A DNA stretch of 64,000 nt from Stutzerimonas stutzeri. GTDB lineage: Bacteria > Pseudomonadota > Gammaproteobacteria > Pseudomonadales > Pseudomonadaceae. The stretch spans positions 62,001 to 126,000 of the forward strand of contig NZ_JANGEY010000006.1 of assembly GCF_024451105.1 (NCBI RefSeq), read 5' to 3'. The notes beneath the pieces were generated by a model, which ran no database searches, had not been told where the DNA came from, and saw nothing but the letters and a program-made list of their open reading frames with translations. Positions 28,098 to 36,941 of the stretch are shown here, in pieces; the first letter of the stretch is position 1, and the number at the start of each line of letters is the position of its first letter. The translations under genes and the position numbers were made by a program.

Positions 28098-29768
28098 ATG
28101 CCCCTGCAGTTGACCATCGGCGAAGCCAGCGCCACCGGCCCGCGGGCCGAGAACCAGGACGCCATCCGCGTGGTGACCCCGGCGCCGGCGCTGGCCGCCA
28201 GCAAGGGGCATCTGCTGGCGCTGGCCGACGGCGTCAGCCAGTGCGCCGACGGCGGCCTGGCGGCGCGCGCTACCCTGCAGGCGCTGGCGCTGGACTACTA
28301 CGCCACCCCGGAAACCTGGCCGGTGGCGCAATCGCTGGACCGCCTGCTGGTGGCGCACAACCGCTGGCTGCACAGCGCCGGCAATGGCCAGCCGCTGCTC
28401 ACCACCCTCACCGCGCTGGTGCTGCGCGGCCGGCGCTTCACCCTCGCCCACGTCGGCGACTGCCGCGCCTACCGCTGGCACGCCGGCAGGCTGCGGCGCC
28501 TGACCAGCGAGCACGTCTGGGAGCAGGAAGGCATGCAGCACGTGCTCAAGCGCGCCCTCGGCCTCGACCAGCACCTGGCGATGGACTACCTGGACGGCGA
28601 CCTGCAGGCCGGCGAGACTTTCCTGCTGCTCTGCGACGGCATCTGGGCGAGCCTCGACGACGGCGTGATCGGCGACATCCTCACCGCCGAGCAGGAGCCG
28701 CAGGCGATCGCCGACGCCCTGGTGGCCACCGCCCACCGCGCCGGCAGCCAGGACAACGCCAGCGCCGTGGTGGTGCGCGTCGACGAGCTGCCGGAAACCA
28801 GCCTGGCCGACACCCTCGCCAGCCTGCCCGAGTGGCCGCTGCCGCCGCGCCTGCGCGAGGGCCAATCCTTCGAGGGCTGGCAGGTCGAGGGCCTGCTCGC
28901 CGAGAGCCGCCAGTCGCTGCTCTACCGGGTGCGCGACGGCCAGGGTCGCGCCTGGCTGCTGAAGACCCTGCCGGCCAGCCGCGCCGCCGAGCCCGGCGCC
29001 CAGCAGGCGCTGCTGCAGGAGGAGTGGTTCCTGCGCCGGGTCGCCGGCCTCGGCTTCCCCGAGGTGCACGGCCTGGCACAGCGCCAGCACCTGTACTTCG
29101 CGATGCGCGAGTACCCCGGGCAGACCCTGGCCGCGCGCCTCGAGCAGCAGGGGCCGCTGCCGCTGGCCGACTGGCAGCAGACCGCGCGCAGCCTGCTGCG
29201 CGCCCTCGGCCAGCTGCACCGGCGCAACATCCTGCACCGCGACATCAAGCCGGAGAACCTGCTGGCTCAGGACGCTGGCGAGCTGCTGCTGCTCGACTTC
29301 GGCCTGGCCTACTGCCCCGGCCTGTCCGGCGACGAAGCGCACAGCCTGCCCGGCACGCCCAGCTACATCGCCCCGGAAGCCTTCGTCGGCGCCGCCCCGG
29401 AGCCGCGCCAGGACCTGTTCGCCGCCGGCGTCTGCCTGTACCGCCTGCTTACCGGCCAGTACCCCTACGGCGAGCTGGAGCCCTTCCAGCAGCCGCCGAA
29501 CAAGGCGCCGACCCCGGCCAGCCGCTACCGGCCGGACCTGCCGGCCTGGCTCGACGAGCTGCTGCTCAAGGCGGTTGCCGCCAACCCGGCACAGCGCTTC
29601 GAGACCTGCGAGGAATGGCTGCTGGCGCTCGACCAGGGCGAGCGCCGCGCCCGCGACACGCCGCCGCGCCCGTTGCTCGAGCGCGAACCGCTGCAGTTCT
29701 GGCGCGGCCTGGCGCTGCTCTCGCTGCTGGGCAACCTGGCGCTGCTGGTGCTGACGCTCGGGCCGTAG
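28098..29768 (+). CDS. bifunctional PP2C phosphatase-Ser/Thr kinase, membrane anchored
   Basis: 556 residues joining two opposite activities. Residues 5-235 are a PP2C-type phosphatase: ENQDAIRV, LADGVSQC, HVGDCRAYRW, LLLCDGIWASLDD and GSQDNASAVVV carry the metal-binding Asp residues. Residues 255-520 are a Hanks-type kinase: invariant Lys in WLLKTLP, catalytic loop ILHRDIKPEN, DFGLAY and APEAF, all intact. A hydrophobic C-terminal helix (about 535-553) anchors it with both domains in the cytoplasm. Orthologue of PA1782, next to nasA in P. aeruginosa. A role in tuning nitrate uptake or assimilation is likely but unproven. Confidence 0.92.
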   Translation: MPLQLTIGEASATGPRAENQDAIRVVTPAPALAASKGHLLALADGVSQCADGGLAARATLQALALDYYATPETWPVAQSLDRLLVAHNRWLHSAGNGQPLLTTLTALVLRGRRFTLAHVGDCRAYRWHAGRLRRLTSEHVWEQEGMQHVLKRALGLDQHLAMDYLDGDLQAGETFLLLCDGIWASLDDGVIGDILTAEQEPQAIADALVATAHRAGSQDNASAVVVRVDELPETSLADTLASLPEWPLPPRLREGQSFEGWQVEGLLAESRQSLLYRVRDGQGRAWLLKTLPASRAAEPGAQQALLQEEWFLRRVAGLGFPEVHGLAQRQHLYFAMREYPGQTLAARLEQQGPLPLADWQQTARSLLRALGQLHRRNILHRDIKPENLLAQDAGELLLLDFGLAYCPGLSGDEAHSLPGTPSYIAPEAFVGAAPEPRQDLFAAGVCLYRLLTGQYPYGELEPFQQPPNKAPTPASRYRPDLPAWLDELLLKAVAANPAQRFETCEEWLLALDQGERRARDTPPRPLLEREPLQFWRGLALLSLLGNLALLVLTLGP

Positions 29769-29776
29769 AGCGCCGC

Positions 29777-30697
29777 TCAGCCCTGCAGGCGGGCGCGGAA
29801 CAACGGCTGGTGGCGGCGGCACTGCTCGGCGGCGAGCACGAACACCCCGTGGCCGCCGCGCGTGAACTCCGCCCAGACGAAGTCGACCTCCGGATAGGCC
29901 GCCTCGACGTGCACCTGGCTGTTGCCCACCTCGACCACCAGCAGACCGTCGTCGGTCAGGTGGTCGGCCGCCTCGGCGAGCATGCGCCGCACCAGGTCGA
30001 GGCCGTCCGCACCGCAGGCCAGCCCCATCGCCGGCTCATGGTGGAACTCGGCCGGCATGTCGGCGAAGTCCTCGGCGTCCACGTAGGGCGGGTTGGAGAC
30101 GATCAAGTCGAAGCGCTGCCCCGGCAGGCCGTCGAAGCCGTCGCCCTGCACGGTGTAGACGCGCTCTTCCAGCTGGTGGCGCTCGATATTGAGGTTGGCC
30201 ACCTCCAGCGCCTCGAACGACAGGTCGGCGAGCACCACCTCGGCCTCGGGGAAGGCGTGGGCGCAGGCGATGCCGATGCAGCCCGAGCCGGTGCACAGGT
30301 CGAGGATGCGCGCCGGAGCGCGCTTGAGCCAGGGCGCGAAGCGCCGCTCGATCAGCTCGGCGAGCGGCGAGCGCGGCACCAGCACCCGCTCGTCGACACA
30401 GTACGGCTGGCCGCAGAACCAGGCCTCGCCGAGCAGGTAGGCGGCGGGAATGCGCTCGTCGATGCGCCGCTGCAGCAGCGCGCGCACCGCGTCCAGCTCG
30501 TCGCTCTCCAGGCGGCAGTCGAGGTAGTCCGCCGGCATGTCCCAAGGCAGTTGCAGGCCGCCGAGCACCAGTTGGCGCGCCTCGTCCCAGGCGTTGTCGG
30601 TGCCGTGGCCGAAGTACAGTTCGGCCTCGTGGAAGCGGCTGACGCCCCAGCGGATCAGGTCGCGGATGCTGCGCAGGCGGCTGGCGGATTCGGTCAT
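29777..30697 (-). CDS. prmB: 50S ribosomal protein L3 glutamine methyltransferase
   Basis: 306 residues from ATG 30697 ([18 protein letters not shown]), the common start in pseudomonads. SAM-dependent N5-glutamine methyltransferase of ribosomal protein L3. SAM-binding motif [13 protein letters not shown] near residue 137, and the catalytic NPPY motif (IVSNPPYVD) near residue 206. The N-terminal helical domain matches PrmB rather than PrmC. Converges with the kinase gene (8-base gap) and is divergent from nhaD. Confidence 0.93.
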   Translation of the reverse strand: MTESASRLRSIRDLIRWGVSRFHEAELYFGHGTDNAWDEARQLVLGGLQLPWDMPADYLDCRLESDELDAVRALLQRRIDERIPAAYLLGEAWFCGQPYCVDERVLVPRSPLAELIERRFAPWLKRAPARILDLCTGSGCIGIACAHAFPEAEVVLADLSFEALEVANLNIERHQLEERVYTVQGDGFDGLPGQRFDLIVSNPPYVDAEDFADMPAEFHHEPAMGLACGADGLDLVRRMLAEAADHLTDDGLLVVEVGNSQVHVEAAYPEVDFVWAEFTRGGHGVFVLAAEQCRRHQPLFRARLQG

Positions 30698-30813
30698 GGC
30701 GGAGGACTCCGGTAGGTGGGCGCGCATTCTAGCCGAGCGGCCCTGCGCATACACCTCGCACGTCCGCACGATTCAGGCCGGATGGCCCATTACAGACGCC
30801 CCGGCGCATGCGA

Positions 30814-30819
30814 TACAAT
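30814..30819 (+). promoter_or_regulatory. candidate -10 of nhaD
   Basis: TACAAT in the context GATACAAT is a good -10; the -35 17 bases upstream (TACAGA, 30791-30796) is weak. The transcript would carry a 45-base leader dominated by a C/T tract (30831-30855) without a Shine-Dalgarno. Confidence 0.45.
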
Positions 30820-30868
30820 TTGCAACAATTTACCCCCCCTCTCCTCCCCCTCCGGAATCCACTTCCAA

Positions 30869-32158
30869 ATGGCAATCGAACCCTTCTCGCTGACCGGCCT
30901 GCTGGTGCTGGCGATATTTCTGATCGGCATGACCATGATCGTCTTCGAGGCACAGCTCGAGATGGACAAGTTCAAGCCGGCGATGTTCATGATGTCCGGT
31001 CTGATCGTCATCGGCGTGCACTACGCCGTCACCGACCCGGCGCACCTGGCCCACTTCCTCGAGGCGCAGAACCATACCAAGGAGGAGCTGTTCGGCCTGA
31101 TCGCCTTCATGGCCTTCATGTGGATGATCGTCGAGCTGCTCAACGAGCGGAACGTGTTCACCGCGCTCAACGGCTTCCTGCTCGCCCGCGGGCTCGGCGC
31201 ACGCGGCATGTTCTGGGCCACCGGCGCGCTGTGCGCGCTGCTCTCGCCGTTTCTCAACAACATCACCACGGCGATGATCTTCGGCAAGACGGTGAAGAGC
31301 ATCTCGGTCGACCCGCGCTACACCCATGCCGCGCTGTGCAACATCGTAGTGGCCTCCAACACCGGGGTGTGGTTCCTCGGCACCTCGACCTCGCTGATGG
31401 TGGTGCTGGCCGGCAAGATCAGCATCGCCGGCCTGCTGCTGCTGATTCCCTCGGCGCTGGTCGGCTGGCTGCTGTTCGCCCTGACCATGCACTGGCTGTA
31501 CCTGCGTCCGTTGCGCGACGCGGGCCTGATCCGCCAGGTGGAGCCGGAGGAGTCCGGCCTCAAGCCGGGCGGTGCCGGCCTGGCGGTGGTCGGCCTGCTG
31601 GCGGTGGTCGGTGCGGTGCTGTGCAACATCTTCCTCAGCGTGAGCATCGAGTTCGCCATCGGCATCGGCCTGGGCATGGTCGCCCTCTACGCCTGGCTGC
31701 TGATGCGCCGCGGCATCGAGCTGCCCTGGCAGGACCAGTTGCAGAAGGTCGAGTGGAACGCCCTGCTGTTCTTCATCGGCATCATCACCGCGGTGGCCTG
31801 CCTCAACCACGTCGGCTGGCTGAGCTACATCTCGCGGCTGTTCGAGCTGCTCGACCCGACCGCGGTCAACGTGCTGCTCGGGGTATTCTCCGGGGTGCTC
31901 GACAACGTGCCGGTGGAGGCTGCCGCACTGATGTCCAACCCGCAGCTGGATCTCTCGCAATGGGCGCTCAACGCACTGATGGTCGGCATCGGCGGCTCGC
32001 TCACGGTGGTCGGCTCGGCCGCCGGCGTGATGGCGATGAGCCTGGACAAGAGCTACAGCTTCGGCGTGCACCTGAAGTTCCTGCCGGCGATCCTGGTCAA
32101 CTTCTTCGGCTCGCTGGGCATCTGGTACCTGCAGTTCAGCGTGCTCGGCCTGTACTGA
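30869..32158 (+). CDS. nhaD: NhaD-type Na+/H+ antiporter
   Basis: 429 residues, about 12 helices, in the ion-transporter superfamily containing NhaD and ArsB. The two conserved half-repeats show as LSPFLNNITTAMIFGKTV with SNTGVWFLGTSTSLM, and SGVLDNVPVEAAALM with GGSLTVVGSAAGVMAM; the buried Asp in LDNVP is the expected cation ligand. It would exchange Na+ (or Li+) for protons at the inner membrane. ATG 30869 is the start that keeps the first helix intact, but no Shine-Dalgarno precedes it. Confidence 0.9.
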   Translation: MAIEPFSLTGLLVLAIFLIGMTMIVFEAQLEMDKFKPAMFMMSGLIVIGVHYAVTDPAHLAHFLEAQNHTKEELFGLIAFMAFMWMIVELLNERNVFTALNGFLLARGLGARGMFWATGALCALLSPFLNNITTAMIFGKTVKSISVDPRYTHAALCNIVVASNTGVWFLGTSTSLMVVLAGKISIAGLLLLIPSALVGWLLFALTMHWLYLRPLRDAGLIRQVEPEESGLKPGGAGLAVVGLLAVVGAVLCNIFLSVSIEFAIGIGLGMVALYAWLLMRRGIELPWQDQLQKVEWNALLFFIGIITAVACLNHVGWLSYISRLFELLDPTAVNVLLGVFSGVLDNVPVEAAALMSNPQLDLSQWALNALMVGIGGSLTVVGSAAGVMAMSLDKSYSFGVHLKFLPAILVNFFGSLGIWYLQFSVLGLY

Positions 32159-32231
32159 GCCGTACCCGCCGCGCTGTTCTCCGCACCGACGCGCATTCCG
32201 TTAAAATGCGCGTCTGTCGCGGAGAACCAGC

Positions 32232-32792
32232 ATGCAAGACGACGATTTTTCCCTGTTCCACAGCGAGATGCGCGGGGTCAAGCGCATCAAGGTCGAGGAG
32301 CGCGCCGACACCGGCAGGCCGAAGGCGGACCGCCAGCAGCTCGCCGAGCGCCAACAGAACGCGATCCTCACCCAGCAGACCACCACGGTGGACGGCCTGT
32401 CCGACCTGTTCGTGATCGACGTCGGCGCCGAGGACGAGCTGTACTGGGCGCGCGACGGCGTGCAGGACGGCCAGATGCGCAAGCTCAAGGCCGGGCAGAT
32501 TCCCTTCGAGGGCAGCATCGACCTGCACGGCATGAGCGTCGAGAAGGCGCGCGCCACCCTATGGGAGTTTCTCGCCGAAGCGGCGCGTTTCGAGGTGCGC
32601 TGCGTGCGCGTGACCCACGGCAAGGCGGCGCGTACCGACGGCCGGCGGCCGATGGTCAAGAGCCACGTCAACACCTGGCTGCGCCAGCACCCGCAGGTGC
32701 TCGGCTTCGCCTCCTGCCTGGCCAGGCATGGCGGTACCGGCGCGGTCTACGTGCTGCTCAGACGCACCATGCTGGAAGGTCGCGACGAATAG
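32232..32792 (+). CDS. Smr-domain endonuclease-like protein
   Basis: 186 residues. A charged N-terminal half (to about 85) precedes a Smr (small MutS-related) domain: [19 protein letters not shown] near residue 98, [13 protein letters not shown] and [16 protein letters not shown] at the end. Stand-alone Smr proteins such as SmrA/YdaL and SmrB have nicking or mRNA-cleaving activity; SmrB acts on collided ribosomes. I cannot tell which. AGAACCAG precedes the ATG. It is 119 bases upstream of folE. Confidence 0.85.
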   Translation: MQDDDFSLFHSEMRGVKRIKVEERADTGRPKADRQQLAERQQNAILTQQTTTVDGLSDLFVIDVGAEDELYWARDGVQDGQMRKLKAGQIPFEGSIDLHGMSVEKARATLWEFLAEAARFEVRCVRVTHGKAARTDGRRPMVKSHVNTWLRQHPQVLGFASCLARHGGTGAVYVLLRRTMLEGRDE

Positions 32793-32911
32793 CGGCCAGC
32801 AGCGGGCATCCGCCTCCGGCGAACGCCGCTTGCCCGAGCAGCGCACTGGGACTTGCCAGAGCCTCGCACGCCCCCTACCCTGCGCCCCTTTGCCCAACCA
32901 CAGGAAACCCA

Positions 32912-33457
32912 ATGTCCCTGGAACAGCACTACACCGCGATCCTCGGTCTGCTCGGCGAGGACGTCGAGCGCGAAGGCCTGCGCGACACCCCCAAGCGCGC
33001 CGCCAAGGCCATGCAGTACCTCTGCCGCGGCTATGCGCAGAGCCTCGAGGAGGTCACCAACGGCGCCCTGTTCAGCTCGGACAACAGCGAGATGGTGCTG
33101 GTCAAGGACATCGAGCTGTACTCGCTGTGCGAGCACCACCTGCTGCCGTTCATCGGCAAGGCCCACGTCGCCTACCTCCCCGCCGGCAAGGTGCTCGGGC
33201 TGTCCAAGGTGGCGCGCATCGTCGACATGTTCGCCCGCCGCCTGCAGATCCAGGAGAACCTCACCCGGCAGATCGCCGAGGCGGTTCAGGAAGTCACCGG
33301 CGCGCTCGGCGTGGCAGTGGTGATCGAGGCCCGGCACATGTGCATGATGATGCGCGGGGTCGAGAAGCAGAACTCGGCGATGCTCACCTCGGTGATGCTC
33401 GGCGAGTTCCGCGACAACCCGGCAACGCGTAGCGAGTTTCTCAACCTGGTGCGCTGA
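32912..33457 (+). CDS. folE: GTP cyclohydrolase I
   Basis: 181 residues, the normal length of type IA FolE. It converts GTP to 7,8-dihydroneopterin triphosphate, the first step of folate (and tetrahydrobiopterin) synthesis. Zinc and active-site residues show in [19 protein letters not shown] (Cys, His-His) and [12 protein letters not shown] (second Cys). Start at ATG 32912 behind AGGAAA. Confidence 0.96.
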   Translation: MSLEQHYTAILGLLGEDVEREGLRDTPKRAAKAMQYLCRGYAQSLEEVTNGALFSSDNSEMVLVKDIELYSLCEHHLLPFIGKAHVAYLPAGKVLGLSKVARIVDMFARRLQIQENLTRQIAEAVQEVTGALGVAVVIEARHMCMMMRGVEKQNSAMLTSVMLGEFRDNPATRSEFLNLVR

Positions 33458-33468
33458 CCCTCCCGCCA

Positions 33469-33492
33469 ACCGGCCGTTTCAGGCCGGTCTTG
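33469..33492 (+). terminator. hairpin after folE
   Basis: ACCGGCC (33469-33475) pairs with GGCCGGT (33482-33488) around GTTTCA, followed by CTTG. The weak T tract makes termination uncertain; it also overlaps the stop codon of the minus-strand gene. Confidence 0.5.
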
Positions 33493-34135
33493 CACCGCCC
33501 TCGCCCAGCTCGCCGGCCGCGGCGAAGAATACCCAGGCCAGCGCCGCAGCGGCGCCCAGGCCGAGCAACAGCGCCGGCAACAGCAGCACCACGCTGGCCG
33601 CCGCGGCACCGGCGAGCAGCAGCAGCCAGGCGAACAGGCGCAGCGCCGGCCAGGGCCGGCGAATGCGCCGCAGACGCAGGGCGAACCACGCCAGGCTCAG
33701 CCCGAGGGCGACGAACAGGGCGAAATAGGCGATCGCCAGCACCTCGTCGGCCCGCTCCAGCCAATCCTCGTCGAGCAACGCACCGATGCCGGTGGCCAGC
33801 AGAGCGAACAACAGCTGCAGCAGCAGCGGCCGTTCCAGGCCGGCGAGCGCATAGCGCGCCGCGAGCAGATCCCTCAGGCGCAGCAGCAGGTAGCTCCACA
33901 GCAATACCAGCAGCAGGCTGAGCAGGTGGACGAAAGACAGCGGCGGCGGCAGCGGATTGAACAGCCGCCACAAGGCCACCAGCAGAAGGACCAGCAGCCC
34001 GGACAGGCAGCCCAGGCTCAGCGCGCCGAGCACGCGCAGTTGGCCGCGGCTCCAGTCGCCGCCGACGAAGGCTGGCGGCAGGTGCGGATCGAGCAGCGGC
34101 GCCCGCGGCGGGCGATAGGGATCGTAGTCGCTCAT
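33479..34135 (-). CDS. hypothetical inner-membrane protein
   Basis: 218 residues. A proline-rich cytoplasmic N-terminus (SDYDPYRPPRAPLLDP) is followed by about six hydrophobic helices, very rich in Leu and Ala (for example LSLGCLSGLLVLLLVALW, LLALRLFAW-type segments). Such DPYRPP starts are common in small uncharacterised membrane proteins of pseudomonads. No catalytic motif seen. It lies 21 bases upstream of nothing co-directional except pyrF, whose transcript runs parallel but starts separately. Confidence 0.75.
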   Translation of the reverse strand: MSDYDPYRPPRAPLLDPHLPPAFVGGDWSRGQLRVLGALSLGCLSGLLVLLLVALWRLFNPLPPPLSFVHLLSLLLVLLWSYLLLRLRDLLAARYALAGLERPLLLQLLFALLATGIGALLDEDWLERADEVLAIAYFALFVALGLSLAWFALRLRRIRRPWPALRLFAWLLLLAGAAAASVVLLLPALLLGLGAAAALAWVFFAAAGELGEGGARPA

Positions 34136-34156
34136 CGCCCGCCGCGCCGCCGGAGG

Positions 34157-34855
34157 TCAGCCGCGCAGCTCGGCGACCACCGCGGCCAGCGCGGCGGCCG
34201 GATCAGCGGCCTGGCTGATCGGCCGACCGATCACCAGATAGTCGGAGCCGGCCTCCAGCGCCTGGCGCGGGGTGAGGATGCGGCGCTGGTCGTCCTGGGC
34301 GCTGCCGGCCGGACGAATGCCCGGGGTGACCAGTTGCAGGGCCGGCTGGGCAGCTTTGAGCGCCGGCGCTTCCTGGGCCGAGCAGACCAGACCGTCGAGA
34401 CCGGCGCGGGCAGCCAGCCCGGCCAGCCGCAGGACCTGCTCCTGCGGCTCGACATCCAGGCCGAGGCCGGCCAGGTCCTCACGCTCCATGCTGGTCAGCA
34501 CGGTGACGCCGATCAGCAGCGGCCTGGGGCCGCTCATTGCATCGAGGGTCTCGCGACAGGCGGCCATCATCCGCAGGCCGCCGGAGCAGTGCACGTTGAC
34601 CATCCACACCCCCAGCTCGGCGGCGGCCTTGACCGCCATCGCCGTGGTGTTGGGGATGTCATGGAATTTCAGGTCGAGGAACACCTCGAAGCCCCTGCCG
34701 GCCAGGGTCTCGACGATCTGCGGGCCGCAGCGGGTGAACAGCTCCTTGCCGACCTTGACCCGGCACAGTTGCGGATCGAGGCGCTCGGCGAGGGCCAGGG
34801 CGGCTTCGCGGGTGGGAAAGTCCAGGGCGACGATGATCGGGGTCTGGCAGGACAT
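34157..34855 (-). CDS. pyrF: orotidine 5'-phosphate decarboxylase
   Basis: 232 residues, a TIM-barrel enzyme making UMP from OMP, last step of pyrimidine synthesis. The catalytic Lys/Asp network lies in [17 protein letters not shown] (near residue 60); [12 protein letters not shown] opens the barrel and VIGRPISQA binds phosphate. ATG 34855 gives the usual start. Divergent from the small DUF2897 gene. Confidence 0.96.
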   Translation of the reverse strand: MSCQTPIIVALDFPTREAALALAERLDPQLCRVKVGKELFTRCGPQIVETLAGRGFEVFLDLKFHDIPNTTAMAVKAAAELGVWMVNVHCSGGLRMMAACRETLDAMSGPRPLLIGVTVLTSMEREDLAGLGLDVEPQEQVLRLAGLAARAGLDGLVCSAQEAPALKAAQPALQLVTPGIRPAGSAQDDQRRILTPRQALEAGSDYLVIGRPISQAADPAAALAAVVAELRG

Positions 34856-34991
34856 GGGGCTCTCTCGGCAGGTCTTGACGCCGCGCATTGTAGCGCAAGG
34901 GCGGCGTGCCGGGCGGACGCATGCGGCAGGCGAGACAGCGCTGGCGGACGGCGCTATGGTGGAGACAGTCATTCCCGCCCCGGAGAATCCC

Positions 34992-35171
34992 ATGCCCTGG
35001 TACGCCTGGTTGTTTCTGGCCCTCGCCGTCGGCTCGGTGGTCGGCAGCCTGCTGCTGCTGCGCGACAGCGCCGACAAGATGCCGCTCAGCGAGGAGGAGC
35101 TGCAGCGTATACGCGAACGCAATGCCGAGCTGGAAGCCAAGGCGCGCCGCGAGGACGGCGAGGACGAATAG
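34992..35171 (+). CDS. small membrane protein, DUF2897 family
   Basis: 59 residues: one N-terminal helix ([21 protein letters not shown]) then a charged cytoplasmic helix ([24 protein letters not shown]). This matches DUF2897, a short bitopic protein of pseudomonads with unknown role. GGAGAAT precedes the ATG. Its stop is 2 bases from the stop of the convergent lipoprotein gene. Confidence 0.8.
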   Translation: MPWYAWLFLALAVGSVVGSLLLLRDSADKMPLSEEELQRIRERNAELEAKARREDGEDE

Positions 35172-35173
35172 CT

Positions 35174-35689
35174 TCAGCGCAGGAAGCGCAGCTCCAGCTC
35201 GGCGCCCTCGACGGCCCGCCAGGCGTCCTCGTCGTCGCGCTCGTTGGTGATCAGCCGACCGCCCAGCTCGAAGGAACGCACCTCGTCCACCCGGGCGTCG
35301 AACAACGAGGGCAACAGCGCCCGCCGCTCGACCAGCGCCGCCTGCGGCTCGTCCGCGGGCAGGCGCTGCAGCAGCTCCTCGGGCAGGCTGAGATCCAGCG
35401 GGGCCTGGGCCACGGGCGGTTCCGCGCTGGCCGGTGGCACCGGCCGGGACGGGGGCAATGTCCGCGCGCTGGCCGCAGGCCTCTCGGCACGCACGGGCGG
35501 AGCCTGGACCGGCGTATCGGCAGGCTCGGTCACGGCGGGCTCCGGCGCCACCGCGGCTTCTCGAACCGGTTGCGCAGCTGGCGTCCGCTCCGCAACCGGC
35601 TCGCGCGGAGATGGCGGATCGGGCCGCTCGCCGTCGCAGGCGGCCAGCATCGCCAGCAGTACACAGAGAGAAACGCGCACCACGCTCAT
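35174..35689 (-). CDS. proline-rich lipoprotein
   Basis: 171 residues. Type II signal peptide with lipobox LAAC (Cys at about residue 19). The next 80 residues are a Pro/Ala/Glu-rich linker that could span periplasm or peptidoglycan. The C-terminal 60 residues (LSLPEELLQRLPADEPQ... LITNERDDEDAWRAVEGAELELRFLR) are a small conserved-looking domain without a name I know. Last gene of a minus-strand envelope operon (78 bases after the OmpA-type gene). Confidence 0.75.
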   Translation of the reverse strand: MSVVRVSLCVLLAMLAACDGERPDPPSPREPVAERTPAAQPVREAAVAPEPAVTEPADTPVQAPPVRAERPAASARTLPPSRPVPPASAEPPVAQAPLDLSLPEELLQRLPADEPQAALVERRALLPSLFDARVDEVRSFELGGRLITNERDDEDAWRAVEGAELELRFLR

Positions 35690-35766
35690 TGCAGGCCTCG
35701 CTGAAGGATATGCCGGCAGCGCGACCGGCATGGGCGGCCCATTGTCGCCGGTCGCTGCCTCGCGCA

Positions 35767-36576
35767 CTACTCGCGCAGCGGCGACAGTTGCCCCTGCTCG
35801 TCGGAAAACACGATCTCCACCCGGCGATTCTGTGCACGCCCGCGTGACGAGGCGTTGGCCGCCACCGGGAAGGCGCCGCCATAGCCGTACACCTGGACGC
35901 GCTCGGCGGCGATGCCCAGATCGATCAGCACGTCCGCAACCGCCTGGGCCCGCGCACGCGACAGCGCCAGGTTGTCCTCCATCCGACCGCGATTGTCGGT
36001 GTATCCCTCGATGCGCACGCTGCGCTGCGGGTTGAGCTGGAGGAACCGGAACAGCCTGAGCACCGTGCGGTTGGCCTCGCCCCTGAGCTCGGCACGCCCG
36101 GCATCGAACAGCACGTCGCCGAGCGACAACACCAGGCCGCGCGCGCCGTCGAGGCTCGCCAGGCCGAGCAGTTGCTCCTCCAGCCAGCGCCCCTGCTGCT
36201 GTGCGCCGAACAGCCGCGCCTCGCGCAAGGCCAGTTGCAGCCGCTCGCGCTCCAGCTGCAGGCGGGCCAGCTCGGCCTGCTGCGCCGCCAGGGCGCCGTG
36301 CTCGCGGGCGATGGCGCTGTAACGCTCGCTCAGATAGGCGTAATGGGCGACATCCTCGGCACTGCCCCAGTAGCCTGCCAGGCGCTCGGCGCGCTCCAGC
36401 GAGTCGCCGGCGCGCATCACATCCTTCGGCGCGCTGGCCACCACCGCGGAGTCGGCCGCCACCTGCCGGTAGCTGGTGCGGGACTGTTCGAGAACCTGCT
36501 GCACGGACTGGGGAGTGGCACAGCCGGCCAGCAGGAACGCCGCGGCGGCAGCCAGGGAAATCGCGAGGATACGCAT
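35767..36576 (-). CDS. OmpA-family peptidoglycan-binding lipoprotein
   Basis: 269 residues from ATG 36576 (MRILAIS); a GTG one codon upstream is possible. Lipobox LLAGC at residues 15-19, a helical DUF4398-like region with coiled coil (50-145), then an OmpA C-terminal domain: VLFDAGRAELRGEA, VRIEGYTDNRG, NLALSRARAQAVADVLIDLGI and GRAQNRRVEIVF, with the Asp and Arg that hold meso-diaminopimelate. It would tether the outer membrane to peptidoglycan. Its ATG overlaps the stop of the preceding DUF4398 gene (TGATG). Confidence 0.9.
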   Translation of the reverse strand: MRILAISLAAAAAFLLAGCATPQSVQQVLEQSRTSYRQVAADSAVVASAPKDVMRAGDSLERAERLAGYWGSAEDVAHYAYLSERYSAIAREHGALAAQQAELARLQLERERLQLALREARLFGAQQQGRWLEEQLLGLASLDGARGLVLSLGDVLFDAGRAELRGEANRTVLRLFRFLQLNPQRSVRIEGYTDNRGRMEDNLALSRARAQAVADVLIDLGIAAERVQVYGYGGAFPVAANASSRGRAQNRRVEIVFSDEQGQLSPLRE

Positions 36577-36926
36577 CACGGCTGCTCCCCCAGCTCGGTA
36601 CGCAGGCGACGCAACTCGGCGCGCAGCTCGGCGACCTGCGCACGCTGCCTGTCGGCCAGGAGCTGCGCCTCGGCCAGGCGGGCATCCAGTTCGGCCCGCT
36701 CGGCCAGCATGCGCGCCCGGCGGTACTCCTCGCCCTCGAACGCCCGGCGCGCCTCGGCCAGGCCCTGCTCGGCCAGGCGCAGCTCGGGCCGTTCGGCATC
36801 GGCGTCCAGGGCACGCGCCTGGCTCAGCGCCTGCTCGGCGATCTGCATCTGCGCCACCGGCGCCGGATCGCTGGCGCAGCCGGCCAGCAGGGAAAGTGCC
36901 AGTACGGCACAGCTACGTGAAATCAT
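36576..36926 (-). CDS. DUF4398 lipoprotein
   Basis: 116 residues. Lipobox SLLAGC (Cys 17) followed by one long amphipathic helix/coiled coil (IAEQALSQARALDADAERPEL... LAERAELDARLAEAQLLADRQ), typical of DUF4398. Paralogous in style to the N-terminal part of the following OmpA-type protein, with which it is translationally coupled; the two may form a periplasmic coiled-coil complex. Function unknown. Confidence 0.85.
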   Translation of the reverse strand: MISRSCAVLALSLLAGCASDPAPVAQMQIAEQALSQARALDADAERPELRLAEQGLAEARRAFEGEEYRRARMLAERAELDARLAEAQLLADRQRAQVAELRAELRRLRTELGEQP

Positions 36927-36941
36927 CGGAAAGATCCTGCA

